64,000 nt of DNA from Albidovulum inexpectatum (GCF_002927635.1 NZ_PRDS01000007.1:62001-126000), one strand, 5' to 3'; positions 46,892 to 56,970 are shown, numbered from the stretch's first letter. Notes: a model not told the origin generated them from the letters alone. Program-made: numbers and translations.

Positions 46892-47902
46892 TCAGCCGCG
46901 CCGCCGCCCGCGCCGCTCGCGCGCCGGTCCGGCTTCGCCGCTGCCGTCCGAGGCAGACGAATAGCCGCCCATCTTCTCGGCGATCAGTTCCAGCGTTGGC
47001 CGTTCGCCCCGCGGGCGTTCTTCCAGCGCCTTGCGCATCGCGGCCAGATGGTCGGGCGTGGTGCCACAGCACCCGCCGATGATCCTGGCGCCAGCATCGC
47101 GGGCCAGCACCGCATATTCGGCCATCAGTTCGGGCGTCCCGTCATAGTGGATGTGCCCGTCGTGGTATTTCGGTATCCCCGCATTGCCCTTGGCGATGAT
47201 CGGCCGTTCGGCCCCGGCCGTCACAAAGCCCAGCACCGTGCGCAGCAGGTCCGACGCGCCGACGCCGCAATTGGCGCCAAAGGCCACGGGCGGGTGGGAC
47301 AGGCGATCGACCAGCGATACCATCTGCGCCGCGGTCACGCCCATCATCGTGCGTCCCGCCGTGTCGAAGCTCATCGTGCCGCACCAGGGCATTCCGGCAC
47401 GGGCACAGGCCTCGGCCGCGGCGGCGTATTCCTCGGCCGCGCTGATGGTTTCGACCCAGAGCACGTCCACGCCGCCTTCCTTCAGGCCCTCGGCCTGTTC
47501 GTGGAAGATCTCGACGGCGATCTCGTGGGTCAGGGTCCCCATCGGGGCCATGATCTCGCCGGTCGGCCCGATCGATCCCGCCACGATCACGTCGCGGCCC
47601 GCGGCATCCGCAACTTCGCGCGCAAGCTCGGCGCCGACGCGGTTCAGCTCACGCGTCCGTGCCTGCGCATCGTGCAGTTTCAGACGGCTGGCATTGGCGC
47701 CGAAGGTGTTGGTCAGGAAGATGTCCGATCCGGCCTCGACCGCCGAGCGGTACAGCTTGCGGATATTGTCGGGCTTGTCGGTGTTCCACAATTCCGGGGC
47801 GTCTCCCGCCGTCAGCCCCATGTTGAACAGGTTGGTTCCGGTCGCGCCATCGGCCAGCAGCCAGTCGCGTGTCTCAAGCAGGCGGGAAAGCGGGTCGGTC
47901 AT
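46892..47902 (-). CDS. bmt: Homocysteine S-methyltransferase (BHMT-like)
   Basis: A 336-residue zinc-dependent methyltransferase. The zinc ligands appear in GANCGVG and GGCCGTTP, and the N-terminal LLADGATGTNLFNMG is typical. BHMT-type enzymes take methyl groups from betaine, but a stand-alone MetH homocysteine module looks the same. The corrinoid protein 1.3 kb away supports the latter. The ATG at 47902 gives the family start MTDPLSRLLET. Confidence 0.85.
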   Translation of the reverse strand: MTDPLSRLLETRDWLLADGATGTNLFNMGLTAGDAPELWNTDKPDNIRKLYRSAVEAGSDIFLTNTFGANASRLKLHDAQARTRELNRVGAELAREVADAAGRDVIVAGSIGPTGEIMAPMGTLTHEIAVEIFHEQAEGLKEGGVDVLWVETISAAEEYAAAAEACARAGMPWCGTMSFDTAGRTMMGVTAAQMVSLVDRLSHPPVAFGANCGVGASDLLRTVLGFVTAGAERPIIAKGNAGIPKYHDGHIHYDGTPELMAEYAVLARDAGARIIGGCCGTTPDHLAAMRKALEERPRGERPTLELIAEKMGGYSSASDGSGEAGPARERRGRRRG

Positions 47903-47941
47903 CCTGTGGCCTTTCAGAAAATCGTGGTGATTGAATCGATA

Positions 47942-47969
47942 CACCCGTGGCGCGCATTTGCCACGGGTG
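47942..47969 (-). terminator. Hairpin between the zeta gene and bmt
   Basis: A perfect 10-bp inverted repeat (47942-47951 with 47960-47969) and an 8-base loop lie upstream of bmt and downstream of the DUF1476 gene. It may end the DUF1476 transcript or lie in the bmt leader; the U-tract is weak. Confidence 0.5.
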
Positions 47970-48042
47970 CAGTGTTTCAGGCAAATGGAACATGATCATG
48001 AAGATCATGAGGCGCGTTCATGCCGCGGCGGCTGTGACGGCC

Positions 48043-48357
48043 TCAGGTCTCGTTCATGATCTGCTTCTTGGCCTCTTCGAGAAGCTCGACCATCCTGGTA
48101 CGGATGGTTGTCTCGTCGACCTTGTCGCCAAGATCGCCCGCGACCTTGCGATAGACGTCTTCGTCGCCGGCTTCCTCGAGATCGGCCATCACCACGGTCT
48201 TGGCATATTCCTCGGCCTCGTCGCCGGTCTTGCCCAGAATTCCGGCCGCCCAAAGGCCCAGAAGCTTGTTGCGCCGCGCGATGGCGCGGAATCGCAGCTC
48301 TTCGTCATGGGCGAACTTGGATTCGAATGCGCGTTCGCGGTCGTCGAAAGTGGTCAT
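48043..48357 (-). CDS. F1-ATPase inhibitor subunit zeta (DUF1476)
   Basis: A 104-residue protein matching the zeta subunit first found in Paracoccus denitrificans, which inhibits ATP hydrolysis by F1 through its N-terminal inhibitory helix. The start [20 protein letters not shown] is the inhibitory region, and the four-helix body follows ([12 protein letters not shown]). The ATG at 48357 is chosen from family length. It is divergent from purC. Confidence 0.92.
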   Translation of the reverse strand: MTTFDDRERAFESKFAHDEELRFRAIARRNKLLGLWAAGILGKTGDEAEEYAKTVVMADLEEAGDEDVYRKVAGDLGDKVDETTIRTRMVELLEEAKKQIMNET

Positions 48358-48532
48358 GACTGGCCCCTTGTGGTGTCTGTTGCCCCTGATATGCCCGCCG
48401 GATGCCTGTCGCGCAAGCCCCGAGCGGCGCGTTTCGTGCCGCATGCGCGGCTTGCGGCGCTGCGGGGTTTGGCCTATAGCGTCGCTCGAGCAGGGGCGGC
48501 GCCCGAGGCCGCGCCCGACCAACGGAGCTTGC

Positions 48533-49294
48533 ATGGCACGTCGCAAGAAGATCTACGAAGGCAAGGCCAAGATCCTTTACGAAGGCCCCGAACCCGGCAC
48601 GCTGATCCAGTATTTCAAGGATGATGCGACCGCGTTCAACGCGCAGAAAAAGGCCACGATCGAAGGCAAGGGTGTGCTGAACAACCGCCTGTCGGAATTC
48701 TTCATGACGGGCCTGACGAATATCGGCATCCCCAACCATTTCATCCGCCGGATCAACATGCGCGAACAGCTGATCCGCCAGTGCGAGATCATCCCGCTGG
48801 AAGTGATCGTGCGCAACTTCGCGGCCGGGTCGATCGCCAAGCGGCTTGGGCTGGACGAAGGGACGCCGCTGCCGCGGCCGGTCGTCGAATACAGCTACAA
48901 GAACGATGCGCTTGGCGATCCCATGGTGTCCGAGGAATACATTCTGGCTTTCGGCTGGGCCAGCCAGCAGGACCTCGACGACATCGTGTCGCTGGCGCTT
49001 CGCGTGAACGACTTCCTGTCGGGTGTGTTCTATGCGGTCGGAATCAAGCTGGTCGATTTCAAGATCGAGATTGGCCGGATCTGGGATGGCGACTTCATGC
49101 GCCTGATCGTGGCCGACGAAATCAGCCCCGATTCCTGCCGTCTGTGGGACATCCGCACGGGTCAGAAGCTCGACAAGGACGTGTTCCGCAACGACCTGGG
49201 CAACCTGACCGAGGCCTATACCGAGGTCGCGCGTCGTCTGGGCGTCTTGCCGACGCAGGCGACGCATGTGAACAAACCGACGCTGATCAACTGA
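48533..49294 (+). CDS. purC: Phosphoribosylaminoimidazole-succinocarboxamide synthase
   Basis: A 253-residue SAICAR synthetase of purine synthesis. The start [18 protein letters not shown] is typical; the [13 protein letters not shown] and [11 protein letters not shown]-like segments (here [12 protein letters not shown]) are family motifs. It precedes purS by 13 bases. Confidence 0.96.
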   Translation: MARRKKIYEGKAKILYEGPEPGTLIQYFKDDATAFNAQKKATIEGKGVLNNRLSEFFMTGLTNIGIPNHFIRRINMREQLIRQCEIIPLEVIVRNFAAGSIAKRLGLDEGTPLPRPVVEYSYKNDALGDPMVSEEYILAFGWASQQDLDDIVSLALRVNDFLSGVFYAVGIKLVDFKIEIGRIWDGDFMRLIVADEISPDSCRLWDIRTGQKLDKDVFRNDLGNLTEAYTEVARRLGVLPTQATHVNKPTLIN

Positions 49295-49307
49295 AGGGGG
49301 CGCCACG

Positions 49308-49559
49308 ATGACCGCCAGGATCAAGGCCCGCGTGCATGTCATGCTGAAGGACGGGGTCCTGGACCCACAGGGCGAGGCCGTGCGCCATGCCCTGGGGACG
49401 CTGGGCTTCTCCGGTGTCCAGTCGGTGCGGCAGGGCAAGGTGATTGAACTGGAACTCGACGCCGACGGCCCCGATCAGGCGCGCGACGAGGTCAAGGCCA
49501 TGTGCGAGAAGCTTCTGGCCAACACGGTGATCGAGAAATACGATATCGAGATCCTGTGA
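49308..49559 (+). CDS. purS: FGAM synthase subunit PurS
   Basis: An 83-residue small subunit of the three-part FGAM synthetase (PurS-PurQ-PurL). The pattern VMLKDGVLDPQGEAVRHALG is diagnostic. A GAAGGGGGCG site precedes the ATG. It is followed by purQ after 104 bases. Confidence 0.95.
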   Translation: MTARIKARVHVMLKDGVLDPQGEAVRHALGTLGFSGVQSVRQGKVIELELDADGPDQARDEVKAMCEKLLANTVIEKYDIEIL

Positions 49560-49663
49560 TGCAGACCTGCCCGGGTGTGGCCGTCGGCCGGGGCGGGGTC
49601 CTTGAGTGATTGCAGGCGGCGAGGCGCGACAGGCGCGTTGAGACGGACATTTCGGGGGCGCCC

Positions 49664-50332
49664 ATGAAGGCCGCGATCATCACCTTTCCGGGTTCGAACT
49701 GTGACCGGGACCTTGCCGTGGCCTTCGAGAAGGCCGGTGCCCAGGTCGTGCGGGTCTGGCACAAGGATACCGAGCTGCCGCAGGGCACCGATGTCGTCGG
49801 CGTGCCCGGGGGCTTTTCCTTCGGAGACTACCTGCGCTGTGGCGCGATCGCGGCCCAGTCTCCGATCGCCCGCGCCGTGCGGGATTTTGCGCACAAGGGC
49901 GGCTATGTCCTCGGTATCTGCAACGGCTTTCAGATCCTGACGGAAACCGGCCTGCTGCCCGGCGCGCTGTTGCGCAATGTCGGCCTGACCTATGTCTGCA
50001 AGACGGTCGAGCTGCGGGTCGAGACGACGGACTCGGCCTTCACCTCGGGATATGGCCGCGGCCAGGTGATCCGCATCCCGATCGCGCATCACGACGGAAA
50101 CTACAATATCGACGAAGACGGCCTGAAACTCCTGCGGGATCAGGACCGCATCGCTTTTACCTATGTCGACAATCCGAACGGTTCGGTGGCCGATATCGCC
50201 GGTGTGCTGTCGGAAAACCGGCGGGTTCTGGGCATGATGCCGCATCCGGAACGCATGTGCGAACCGGTCCATGGCGGCACGGATGGATCGGTGCTTTTCC
50301 GCTCGCTGATCGGCATGATGGCGCTTGGCTGA
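49664..50332 (+). CDS. purQ: FGAM synthase subunit PurQ
   Basis: A 222-residue class I glutamine amidotransferase subunit. The nucleophile Cys is in LGICNGFQILTE, and the C-terminal MPHPERM contains the catalytic His and Glu. It provides ammonia to PurL, not present in the window. The ATG at 49664 matches the family start MKAAIITFPGSNCDRD. Confidence 0.96.
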   Translation: MKAAIITFPGSNCDRDLAVAFEKAGAQVVRVWHKDTELPQGTDVVGVPGGFSFGDYLRCGAIAAQSPIARAVRDFAHKGGYVLGICNGFQILTETGLLPGALLRNVGLTYVCKTVELRVETTDSAFTSGYGRGQVIRIPIAHHDGNYNIDEDGLKLLRDQDRIAFTYVDNPNGSVADIAGVLSENRRVLGMMPHPERMCEPVHGGTDGSVLFRSLIGMMALG

Positions 50333-50389
50333 CGGGTCGCCTTTCCGCCCGCGCTTGAGGCCGGCTGCGCTGCTGCCTAGAATTGCGCA

Positions 50390-52192
50390 ATGAGCCGCGA
50401 AACACATCTTGACGACCGGACCGGGTCCGGGGCCACGCGCACGGGCGCTGGGTCCTCTGGCGAGACGGACCAGGGCAGGCGCGGTCTTGCCCGGCTTTAC
50501 ATGGCGGCCTTTGCGATCCTGGCGATCGCGGTCGTCTGGATGACCAATTCCTATCTGTCCGAGCGGCTTGTCGAATCCACGCGCAATCGCGCGCAGATCC
50601 GGCTTGCGCTTTATACCGGCCATGTCCTGTCCGAGTTGCAGCGTACATCCGTGGTGCCCTTGTTGCTCGCCCGCGATCCGGCGCTTGCCTCGGCGCTGAG
50701 TTCCGGCCAGTTCGAGCTGACCTCGCAAAAGCTGATCGCGGCACAGCAGGAAATCGGCGCGGCGTGGATCCTGCTTCTGGAGTCCAGCGGACGCGCGGTG
50801 GCGGCAACCGACCGGACCCGGATCGGATCGAACCATGGCAATGAACCCTATTTCGTCAGCGCGCTGCGCGCCTCCGATACCGTGTTCACGGTGGCCGAAC
50901 GGCAATCGGGCGGATACGACTTCACCTATGCGCGGGCCGTTGTCTCGGACGGGCGCATCCTGGGCGTGATCGTCGTGGGGGTGGATCTGACAAAGTTCGA
51001 ACGGGTCTGGGCCGGCATCTCGGACGCCGTCGCCGTCGTCAACAGCGAAAACCGTGTCCTGCTGTCGACCGAGCCGCGCTGGCGCGGTCTTCCCCTGGAC
51101 CAGGCGCTTGCGGTCCGCCCCCCCATGACGGCAATCGAACGGGCCGTGCAGGTGACGGCGGACTGGGCCAAGACGCCGCCTGATGCCTATGTTCGGGGCG
51201 AGGCCGTGATGCGCAACGAGGCCCGGATCCCCTTCCGCGGCTGGCGTCTGGTCAGCTTCACGACCTATGATTCCGTGCGCGAGCGCGTGAATGCGGTGCT
51301 TGCGCTCGAGGTCATGGGATTTGCCGTCCTGATGGCCCTGGGCTTTTATCTCTCGACCCTTCGCACCCGCCGGCAATTCATCGATGCGCGCAGGGAATCG
51401 GCGGAATTGCGGCGCCTGAATGCGCGCTTGCAGCAGGTAATCGCGGAACGCGAAAAGGTGCGAAAGGATCTGGAGGTCGCCGAGCAGACGCTTGCGCAAT
51501 CCTCCAAGCTGGCCGCCCTGGGCGAAATGTCCGCCGCCATCAGCCATGAGCTGAACCAGCCTCTGGCCGCGATGAAGACCTACCTGGCCGGGGCACGGCT
51601 GTTGCTGCAGCGTCAGCGCACCGAAGAGGCGCTGGCCTCGTTCCAGCGCATCGACGATCTGATCGAACGGATGGGGGCGATCACGCGCCAGCTGAAAAGC
51701 TATGCCCGCAAGGGTGGCGAGGCGTTCGAGCCCGTGGACATGCGCGAGTGCATTTCCTCGGCCCTGTCGATGATGGAGCCGACCTTGCGAAACCGGTCCG
51801 TCCGCATCAATCGGGTGATCGCGCGCGATCCGGTCATGGTCATGGCCGATCGCGTGCGGCTTGAACAGGTCATCATCAACCTGCTGCGCAATGCCGTGGA
51901 CGCCACCCGCGATGTTCCCGACCCCGAGATCGAGATCATCCTGACCGCGGGGGAAACCGTCACGCTGGCCGTGCGCGACAATGGCCCGGGCATTGCCGAA
52001 CTGGATCGCCTGTTCGAACCCTTCTACACGACCAAGAAGCCCGGAGAGGGGGTCGGTCTGGGGCTGGCCATTTCGTCGGGGATCGTGCGCGATCTGGGCG
52101 GCAGACTGACGGCGCGCAATGCGCCGGACGGGGGGGCTGTATTCGAGGTGCAGCTTCCCATATTGAAGGACAAGACACAGGCAGCCGAATGA
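50390..52192 (+). CDS. dctB: DctB-like sensor histidine kinase
   Basis: A 600-residue membrane kinase. One membrane helix at about residues 30-50, a periplasmic double-PDC-like domain (about 52-295), a second helix near 305-325, then a coiled coil (to about residue 380). The phosphoacceptor is His386 in AAISHELNQPL, followed by the ATPase domain (VRDNGPGI, GVGLGLAIS). The organisation matches DctB, which senses C4-dicarboxylates. No TRAP transporter genes are nearby. It is 10 bases upstream of dctD. Confidence 0.85.
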   Translation: MSRETHLDDRTGSGATRTGAGSSGETDQGRRGLARLYMAAFAILAIAVVWMTNSYLSERLVESTRNRAQIRLALYTGHVLSELQRTSVVPLLLARDPALASALSSGQFELTSQKLIAAQQEIGAAWILLLESSGRAVAATDRTRIGSNHGNEPYFVSALRASDTVFTVAERQSGGYDFTYARAVVSDGRILGVIVVGVDLTKFERVWAGISDAVAVVNSENRVLLSTEPRWRGLPLDQALAVRPPMTAIERAVQVTADWAKTPPDAYVRGEAVMRNEARIPFRGWRLVSFTTYDSVRERVNAVLALEVMGFAVLMALGFYLSTLRTRRQFIDARRESAELRRLNARLQQVIAEREKVRKDLEVAEQTLAQSSKLAALGEMSAAISHELNQPLAAMKTYLAGARLLLQRQRTEEALASFQRIDDLIERMGAITRQLKSYARKGGEAFEPVDMRECISSALSMMEPTLRNRSVRINRVIARDPVMVMADRVRLEQVIINLLRNAVDATRDVPDPEIEIILTAGETVTLAVRDNGPGIAELDRLFEPFYTTKKPGEGVGLGLAISSGIVRDLGGRLTARNAPDGGAVFEVQLPILKDKTQAAE

Positions 52193-52202
52193 AGAGGGTT
52201 TC

Positions 52203-53534
52203 ATGGCACGCGCAATGAAGGTGGCGGTGGTCGACGACGAACAGGACATGCGTCAGTCGATTGGCCAGTGGCTTGCGCTGTCCGGCTTCGACGCGCAGAC
52301 CTTTGCCAGCGCCGAAGAGGCGTTGAAGGAAATCGGTCCCGACTGGCCCGGAGTCGTCGTCAGCGACATCAAGATGCCCGGCATGGACGGCATGGCCTTC
52401 CTGAAAAAGCTGATGAGCATCGATTCGGGCCTGCCGGTCATCATGATCACGGGCCATGGCGACGTTCCCATGGCGGTCGAGGCGATGCGTGTCGGCGCCT
52501 ATGACTTCCTGGAAAAGCCCTTCAACCCCGACCGCATGACCGCGCTGGTCAAGAAGGCGGGGCAGGCGCGGCGCATGACGCTGGACAACCGCGCCCTGCG
52601 CAAGGAATTGTCGGACGGCTCGACGATCATGAAGAAGCTGATCGGGGCATCGCCCGCGATGCAGCGGCTGCGCGAGGATATTCTTGATCTGGGCCAGGCC
52701 GACAGCCACGTCCTGATCGATGGCGAAACGGGGACAGGCAAGACGCTTGTTGCTCATGCCCTGCATGCCGTCGGTCCACGTGCCGCGCGGCGTTTCGCCC
52801 TGATCTCTTGCGCGGCCTGGTCCGAAGATCAGCTTGCGGCGCGGCTTTTCGGCCCGATCGAAGAGGGCGGCCAGATTCCCCTGGTCGAGGAGGCACGCGG
52901 CGGCACGATCGTGCTGGAGGATATCGAGGCTCTCAGCCAGCCGCTGCAGGCGCGCCTGCTGACCTTCATCAACGATCAGGGCACCCCGCCGGAAACCCGC
53001 ATCATTGCCATCTGCAACAATCATCAGCAGGGCATGACCGTCGAGGACGTGCTGCGCCCCGACCTGTATTTCCGACTTGCCGCGCTCAAGATCACCGTGC
53101 CGCCGCTGCGCGCGCGGGGCGAGGATATCCTGACCCTGTTCACGCGCATGACGGAAACCTTTGCCGAGGAATATGGCTGCGAAGCGCCCCAGATCACGGC
53201 GCGAGAGGCTGCCCAGCTTCTGCAGGCGCCATGGCCGGGCAATGTGCGCCAGCTGATCAACGTCGCCGAACGGGCCGTCCTGCAGAACCGGCGCGGATCG
53301 GGGTCGATCGCCTCGCTTCTGATGGCCGACAACGAGGAAACCGGCCCGACGATCACGACCGAAGGCAAACCGCTGAAGGAATATGTCGAAAGTTTCGAAA
53401 AGATGCTGATCGACAATGCAATGCGCCGCCACAAGGGGTCGATCGCCGCGGTGATGGAGGAGTTGTGCCTGCCACGCCGCACATTGAACGAAAAGATGGC
53501 CAAATACGGCTTGCAGCGGGCGGACTACCTCTGA
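52203..53534 (+). CDS. dctD: DctD-like response regulator lacking the GAFTGA loop
   Basis: A 443-residue NtrC-family regulator. The receiver domain has phosphoacceptor Asp55 (VVSDIKMPG). The AAA+ domain has Walker A GETGTGKT at residues 174-181. The next segment, where sigma-54 activators carry GAFTGA, reads RLFGPIEEGGQIPLVEEA (residues 214-231), with no such loop; Walker B, normally LFLDE, is IVLED. A Fis-type HTH closes the protein (MEELCLPRRTLNEKMAKYGL). It probably works with the upstream DctB-like kinase but may not activate sigma-54 promoters in the standard way. Rhodobacter capsulatus NtrC lacks the same loop and works with sigma-70. Confidence 0.88.
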   Translation: MARAMKVAVVDDEQDMRQSIGQWLALSGFDAQTFASAEEALKEIGPDWPGVVVSDIKMPGMDGMAFLKKLMSIDSGLPVIMITGHGDVPMAVEAMRVGAYDFLEKPFNPDRMTALVKKAGQARRMTLDNRALRKELSDGSTIMKKLIGASPAMQRLREDILDLGQADSHVLIDGETGTGKTLVAHALHAVGPRAARRFALISCAAWSEDQLAARLFGPIEEGGQIPLVEEARGGTIVLEDIEALSQPLQARLLTFINDQGTPPETRIIAICNNHQQGMTVEDVLRPDLYFRLAALKITVPPLRARGEDILTLFTRMTETFAEEYGCEAPQITAREAAQLLQAPWPGNVRQLINVAERAVLQNRRGSGSIASLLMADNEETGPTITTEGKPLKEYVESFEKMLIDNAMRRHKGSIAAVMEELCLPRRTLNEKMAKYGLQRADYL

Positions 53535-53986
53535 AGCGCGCCTTTTCCGGGTCTGGCGTTTCGGCGCAATGCTTCGGCGATCCGTGCGTCGGAATGAAAA
53601 TTCCGATTGTATTTGGCGTGTCTTACCCGCTAATGTCACGAAACATCGGGAACTGTCCGCCTTTGGATGCGGATGGTCCGATCCAGCGAATTTGCCGCCT
53701 TCCCGACAGCCGGGCCCGAATGTCCCGGCAGGGGTTGTGCAGGCCGATAGGCCGCAAGGCCAAACATTCGCCCCGCAGCCCGTTTCGGCCGGGGCCAGAG
53801 TTGGGCGCCGCAAGGCGTCTGGGAACGAACCGCGATGAGACGCGAGAGGACCACTGAGCGATCGTCAGGCTGCCCATCGGGCGCCAACGGTCTTCTGTCC
53901 TCCGCGCCATTCGCCTCACGGAATGAACGCCAGACGCCCGCCCCGGCCAGACCGGCCCGGCGGGTTTCGGCATTCGGAAAGATTAC
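53535..53986 (+). other. Long leader of the RNase E gene
   Basis: No gene is supported in these 452 bases. TTGTAT (53607-53612) and TAATGT (53631-53636), 18 bases apart, are a plausible promoter, which would give a 5' untranslated region of about 350 bases. RNase E genes are often autoregulated through such leaders, but this is inference. Confidence 0.4.
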
Positions 53987-56905
53987 ATGGCCAAGAAAAT
54001 GCTCATCGATGCCACCCACCCGGAAGAGACCCGGGTCGTGGTGGTTGACGGAAACAAGGTCGAGGAATTCGACTTCGAAACCGCAAACAAGCGCCAGATT
54101 GCTGGCAATATCTATCTTGCAAAGGTAACGCGCGTCGAACCGTCGCTGCAGGCCGCCTTTGTCGACTACGGGGGAAACCGCCACGGTTTCCTGGCATTCT
54201 CGGAAATCCACCCCGATTACTACCAGATCCCCGTCGCCGACCGTCAGGCCTTGCTGGCCGAAGAGCGCGCCGCAGTACGCGAAAGCGATGACGAGGACAG
54301 CAGCCGCGCGCGCCGCAAGGCCGAGCCGAAGGCAGAATCGGCAGGAGCGGAGCAGGCTGCAACGACGGCCCAGGAAATCCCCGGAATGGCCGTTGTCGAT
54401 CTGGCGGATGAAGAGGATGCCGATAGCGGGCCGATCCCCGTGCCCGGCGCCGAGCAAGAGCCCGCGCCCTATGTCGCGGCCGATCATGCCACCGAAACGG
54501 ACCCCGAGATCGAATCGGTGGCCGATGAGGACGTGGCCGAGGAAATCCGCCCGCCGCGTCGCCCGCGTCCGCGCCGCTACAAGATCCAGGAAGTCATCAA
54601 GGTCCGGCAGATCATGCTGGTCCAGGTGGTCAAGGAAGAGCGCGGCAACAAGGGGGCGGCGCTGACGACCTATCTGTCGCTTGCGGGCCGCTATTGCGTT
54701 CTGATGCCCAATACCGCGCGCGGTGGCGGCATCAGCCGCAAGATCACCAATGCCGCCGATCGCAAGCGCCTGAAGCAGATTGCGTCCGAGCTGGATGTGC
54801 CCGAAGGGGCGGGTCTGATCATCCGCACGGCCGGCAGCGAACGCACGAAGGCCGAGATCAAGCGCGACTACGAATACCTGCTGCGCCTGTGGGAGAAGAT
54901 CCGCGAGCTGACGCTGAAATCGATCGCGCCCGCGCCGATCTACGAGGAAGGCGACCTGATCAAGCGCGCCATCCGCGACTATTACTCGCGCGATATCGAT
55001 GAGGTCCTGGTCGAGGGAGAGCAGGGCTATCGGACGGCCAAGGACTTCATGAAGATGATCATGCCGTCCCATGCCAAGAACGTGAAGCTGTACAACGAAT
55101 CCCAGCCCCTGTTCGCGCGCTACCAGGTGGAAAGCTACCTGGCCAGCATGTTCAACCCCGTCGTCCAGCTTCCCTCGGGTGGCTATATCGTGATCGATGC
55201 GACCGAGGCCCTGGTCGCGATCGACGTCAACTCGGGCAAGGCGACCAAGAAGGGCTCGGTCGAGGAGACGGCCCTGCAGACGAACCTCGAAGCGGCCGAG
55301 GAAATTGCCCGCCAGTTGCGCCTGCGCGATCTTGCCGGTCTGATCGTGATCGACTTCATCGACATGGAGGAGCGCAAGAACAACGCGGCCGTCGAGAAAC
55401 GCCTGAAGGAAAAACTGAAAAGCGACCGCGCCCGTATCCAGGTCGGCCGGATCTCGGGCTTCGGCCTGCTGGAGATGAGCCGCCAGCGTCTGCGCCCCGG
55501 CATGGTGGAATCGACCACCGCGCCTTGTCCGCATTGCCATGGCACGGGCATCATCCGCTCGGATGACAGTGTGGCGCTGCAGATCATTCGGCAGATCGAG
55601 GAAGAGGGCACCCGCAAGCGTTCGCGCGAGGTGCTGGTGCGGGCGCCGGTTCCGGTCATGAACTACCTGATCAACAACAAGCGCGAACATCTTGCGCAGA
55701 TCGAGGCGCGCTATGGCATGTCGGTCAGGATCGAGGCCGACCCGACCATGATCAGCCCCGATTACTCGGTCGAGAAGTTCAAGACCGCGACGCGCAATGT
55801 TCCCGAGTTCCACCACCAGGTGGTCAAGGTGGATGTCCTTGCCGAGGATGACGATGTCGTCGAGGACGAGGGGATCGAGGATCAGGCGCCCGACAGCGTC
55901 GAGGCTTCGACGGCCGAAGGCGAGGCACCGAAGAAGAAAAAGCGCCGTCGCCGTCGGCGCCGGAAGGGCAATGGCGCATCGTCGGACGTGGCTTCGCCCT
56001 CGACGGAAGCGTCGGGTGAATCCGAGTCCGATGCCGCCGATGCGTCCTCCACGGAGAGCGCGGCAGAGATGCCGGATGCCAATGAGGACGCTCAGGCGGC
56101 AAGTTCCGCGCCGGCCGAAGCACCCGAGATCGAAGCGGCGGCCGAACCCGCCAAGGTCGAGGAGAAGCCCAAGCGCACGCGCACACGTGGCGGACGCAAG
56201 TCGGCCAAGACCAAGGCTGCCGAGGCTGGAGACGATGCCGCCGCGCCGTCCGTTGCCGCACAGGTCAGTGACGCCGAATCTGCTTCGGATGAAGCCTCTG
56301 CAGGCGAAACCGAAGAGCCGGCCAGAAAGACGACCCGCAAACGCAGCTCGCGTTCGCGCAGCAAGGCGGCCGAGGCGACCGATGCTGCCGGTGCGGATCA
56401 GGCAGAGGAAACCCCGAAGCCAAAGACGCGATCGCGCAGCAAGCGAAAGAAAGAGGCAGACGCGGCCCCGGCCGAAACGGTCGAAACGACTGAAGCCCCG
56501 GTGGTTGCAGAGCCGACAGATACGACAGCAATGTCCGAAAGCGTCCAAGCCGAGGCAGAGCCGGAAGCGCAGGCAGAAATGCGGGATCAACCCGGTCCCG
56601 AAAATCAGGCGCCTGCACCGGCGGCCGAACCGGCTGGATCTTCCGGCCCGGCCCAGAGCAATGGCGAAGCCTCGCTTGTCACGGAACATGCTGGGGTCGA
56701 AAGCGGTCTCGACAGGCACGAAGATACGGTCGAGTCTCAGGCCACCGGCTCTGCGCCGATCGGATCTGCCGAGCAGGCCGAGACCCCATCAGAATCGCAA
56801 TCCCCGGAGCCTCGGTCGTCGGAACCGCAGGCCCAGCAACAGGCCGCGGCGACCGAGGAATCCGGCAAGCCGCGCCGGCGTGGCTGGTGGTCTCTGGGCC
56901 GCTGA
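53987..56905 (+). CDS. rne: Ribonuclease E
   Basis: A 972-residue endoribonuclease central to mRNA decay and rRNA/tRNA processing. An S1-like part (residues 35-75) and an acidic insertion (about 85-185) come first, then the catalytic domain with IVIDATEALVAIDVNSGKA (here split) and MEERKNNAAVEKRL, the Zn-link CPHCHGTG and EVLVRAPVPVMNYL. The C-terminal third is Ala/Glu/Ser/Pro-rich with basic KKKKRRRRRRRKG patches, a natively disordered degradosome scaffold. The ATG at 53987 starts MAKKMLIDATHPEETRVVV. Confidence 0.95.
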   Translation: MAKKMLIDATHPEETRVVVVDGNKVEEFDFETANKRQIAGNIYLAKVTRVEPSLQAAFVDYGGNRHGFLAFSEIHPDYYQIPVADRQALLAEERAAVRESDDEDSSRARRKAEPKAESAGAEQAATTAQEIPGMAVVDLADEEDADSGPIPVPGAEQEPAPYVAADHATETDPEIESVADEDVAEEIRPPRRPRPRRYKIQEVIKVRQIMLVQVVKEERGNKGAALTTYLSLAGRYCVLMPNTARGGGISRKITNAADRKRLKQIASELDVPEGAGLIIRTAGSERTKAEIKRDYEYLLRLWEKIRELTLKSIAPAPIYEEGDLIKRAIRDYYSRDIDEVLVEGEQGYRTAKDFMKMIMPSHAKNVKLYNESQPLFARYQVESYLASMFNPVVQLPSGGYIVIDATEALVAIDVNSGKATKKGSVEETALQTNLEAAEEIARQLRLRDLAGLIVIDFIDMEERKNNAAVEKRLKEKLKSDRARIQVGRISGFGLLEMSRQRLRPGMVESTTAPCPHCHGTGIIRSDDSVALQIIRQIEEEGTRKRSREVLVRAPVPVMNYLINNKREHLAQIEARYGMSVRIEADPTMISPDYSVEKFKTATRNVPEFHHQVVKVDVLAEDDDVVEDEGIEDQAPDSVEASTAEGEAPKKKKRRRRRRRKGNGASSDVASPSTEASGESESDAADASSTESAAEMPDANEDAQAASSAPAEAPEIEAAAEPAKVEEKPKRTRTRGGRKSAKTKAAEAGDDAAAPSVAAQVSDAESASDEASAGETEEPARKTTRKRSSRSRSKAAEATDAAGADQAEETPKPKTRSRSKRKKEADAAPAETVETTEAPVVAEPTDTTAMSESVQAEAEPEAQAEMRDQPGPENQAPAPAAEPAGSSGPAQSNGEASLVTEHAGVESGLDRHEDTVESQATGSAPIGSAEQAETPSESQSPEPRSSEPQAQQQAAATEESGKPRRRGWWSLGR

Positions 56906-56924
56906 TTGCCATGTAACAACAGGG

Positions 56925-56951
56925 AAATGCCGGGCGCACTGCCCGGCATTT
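56925..56951 (+). terminator. Terminator after rne
   Basis: A perfect 11-bp inverted repeat (56925-56935 with 56941-56951), 5-base loop, A/T-rich flanks, just after the rne stop. Confidence 0.8.
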
Positions 56952-56970
56952 TCACTTGGCCATCCGCCAT

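Noticed and set aside
47902-48043. SAM- or SAH-type riboswitch before bmt
   Set aside because: I looked for conserved riboswitch sequences because of the methionine role, but only one simple hairpin is present and no aptamer motif is recognisable.
53569-53838. Rightward 89-codon frame in the rne leader
   Set aside because: No family similarity and poor start context; the region fits a leader better.
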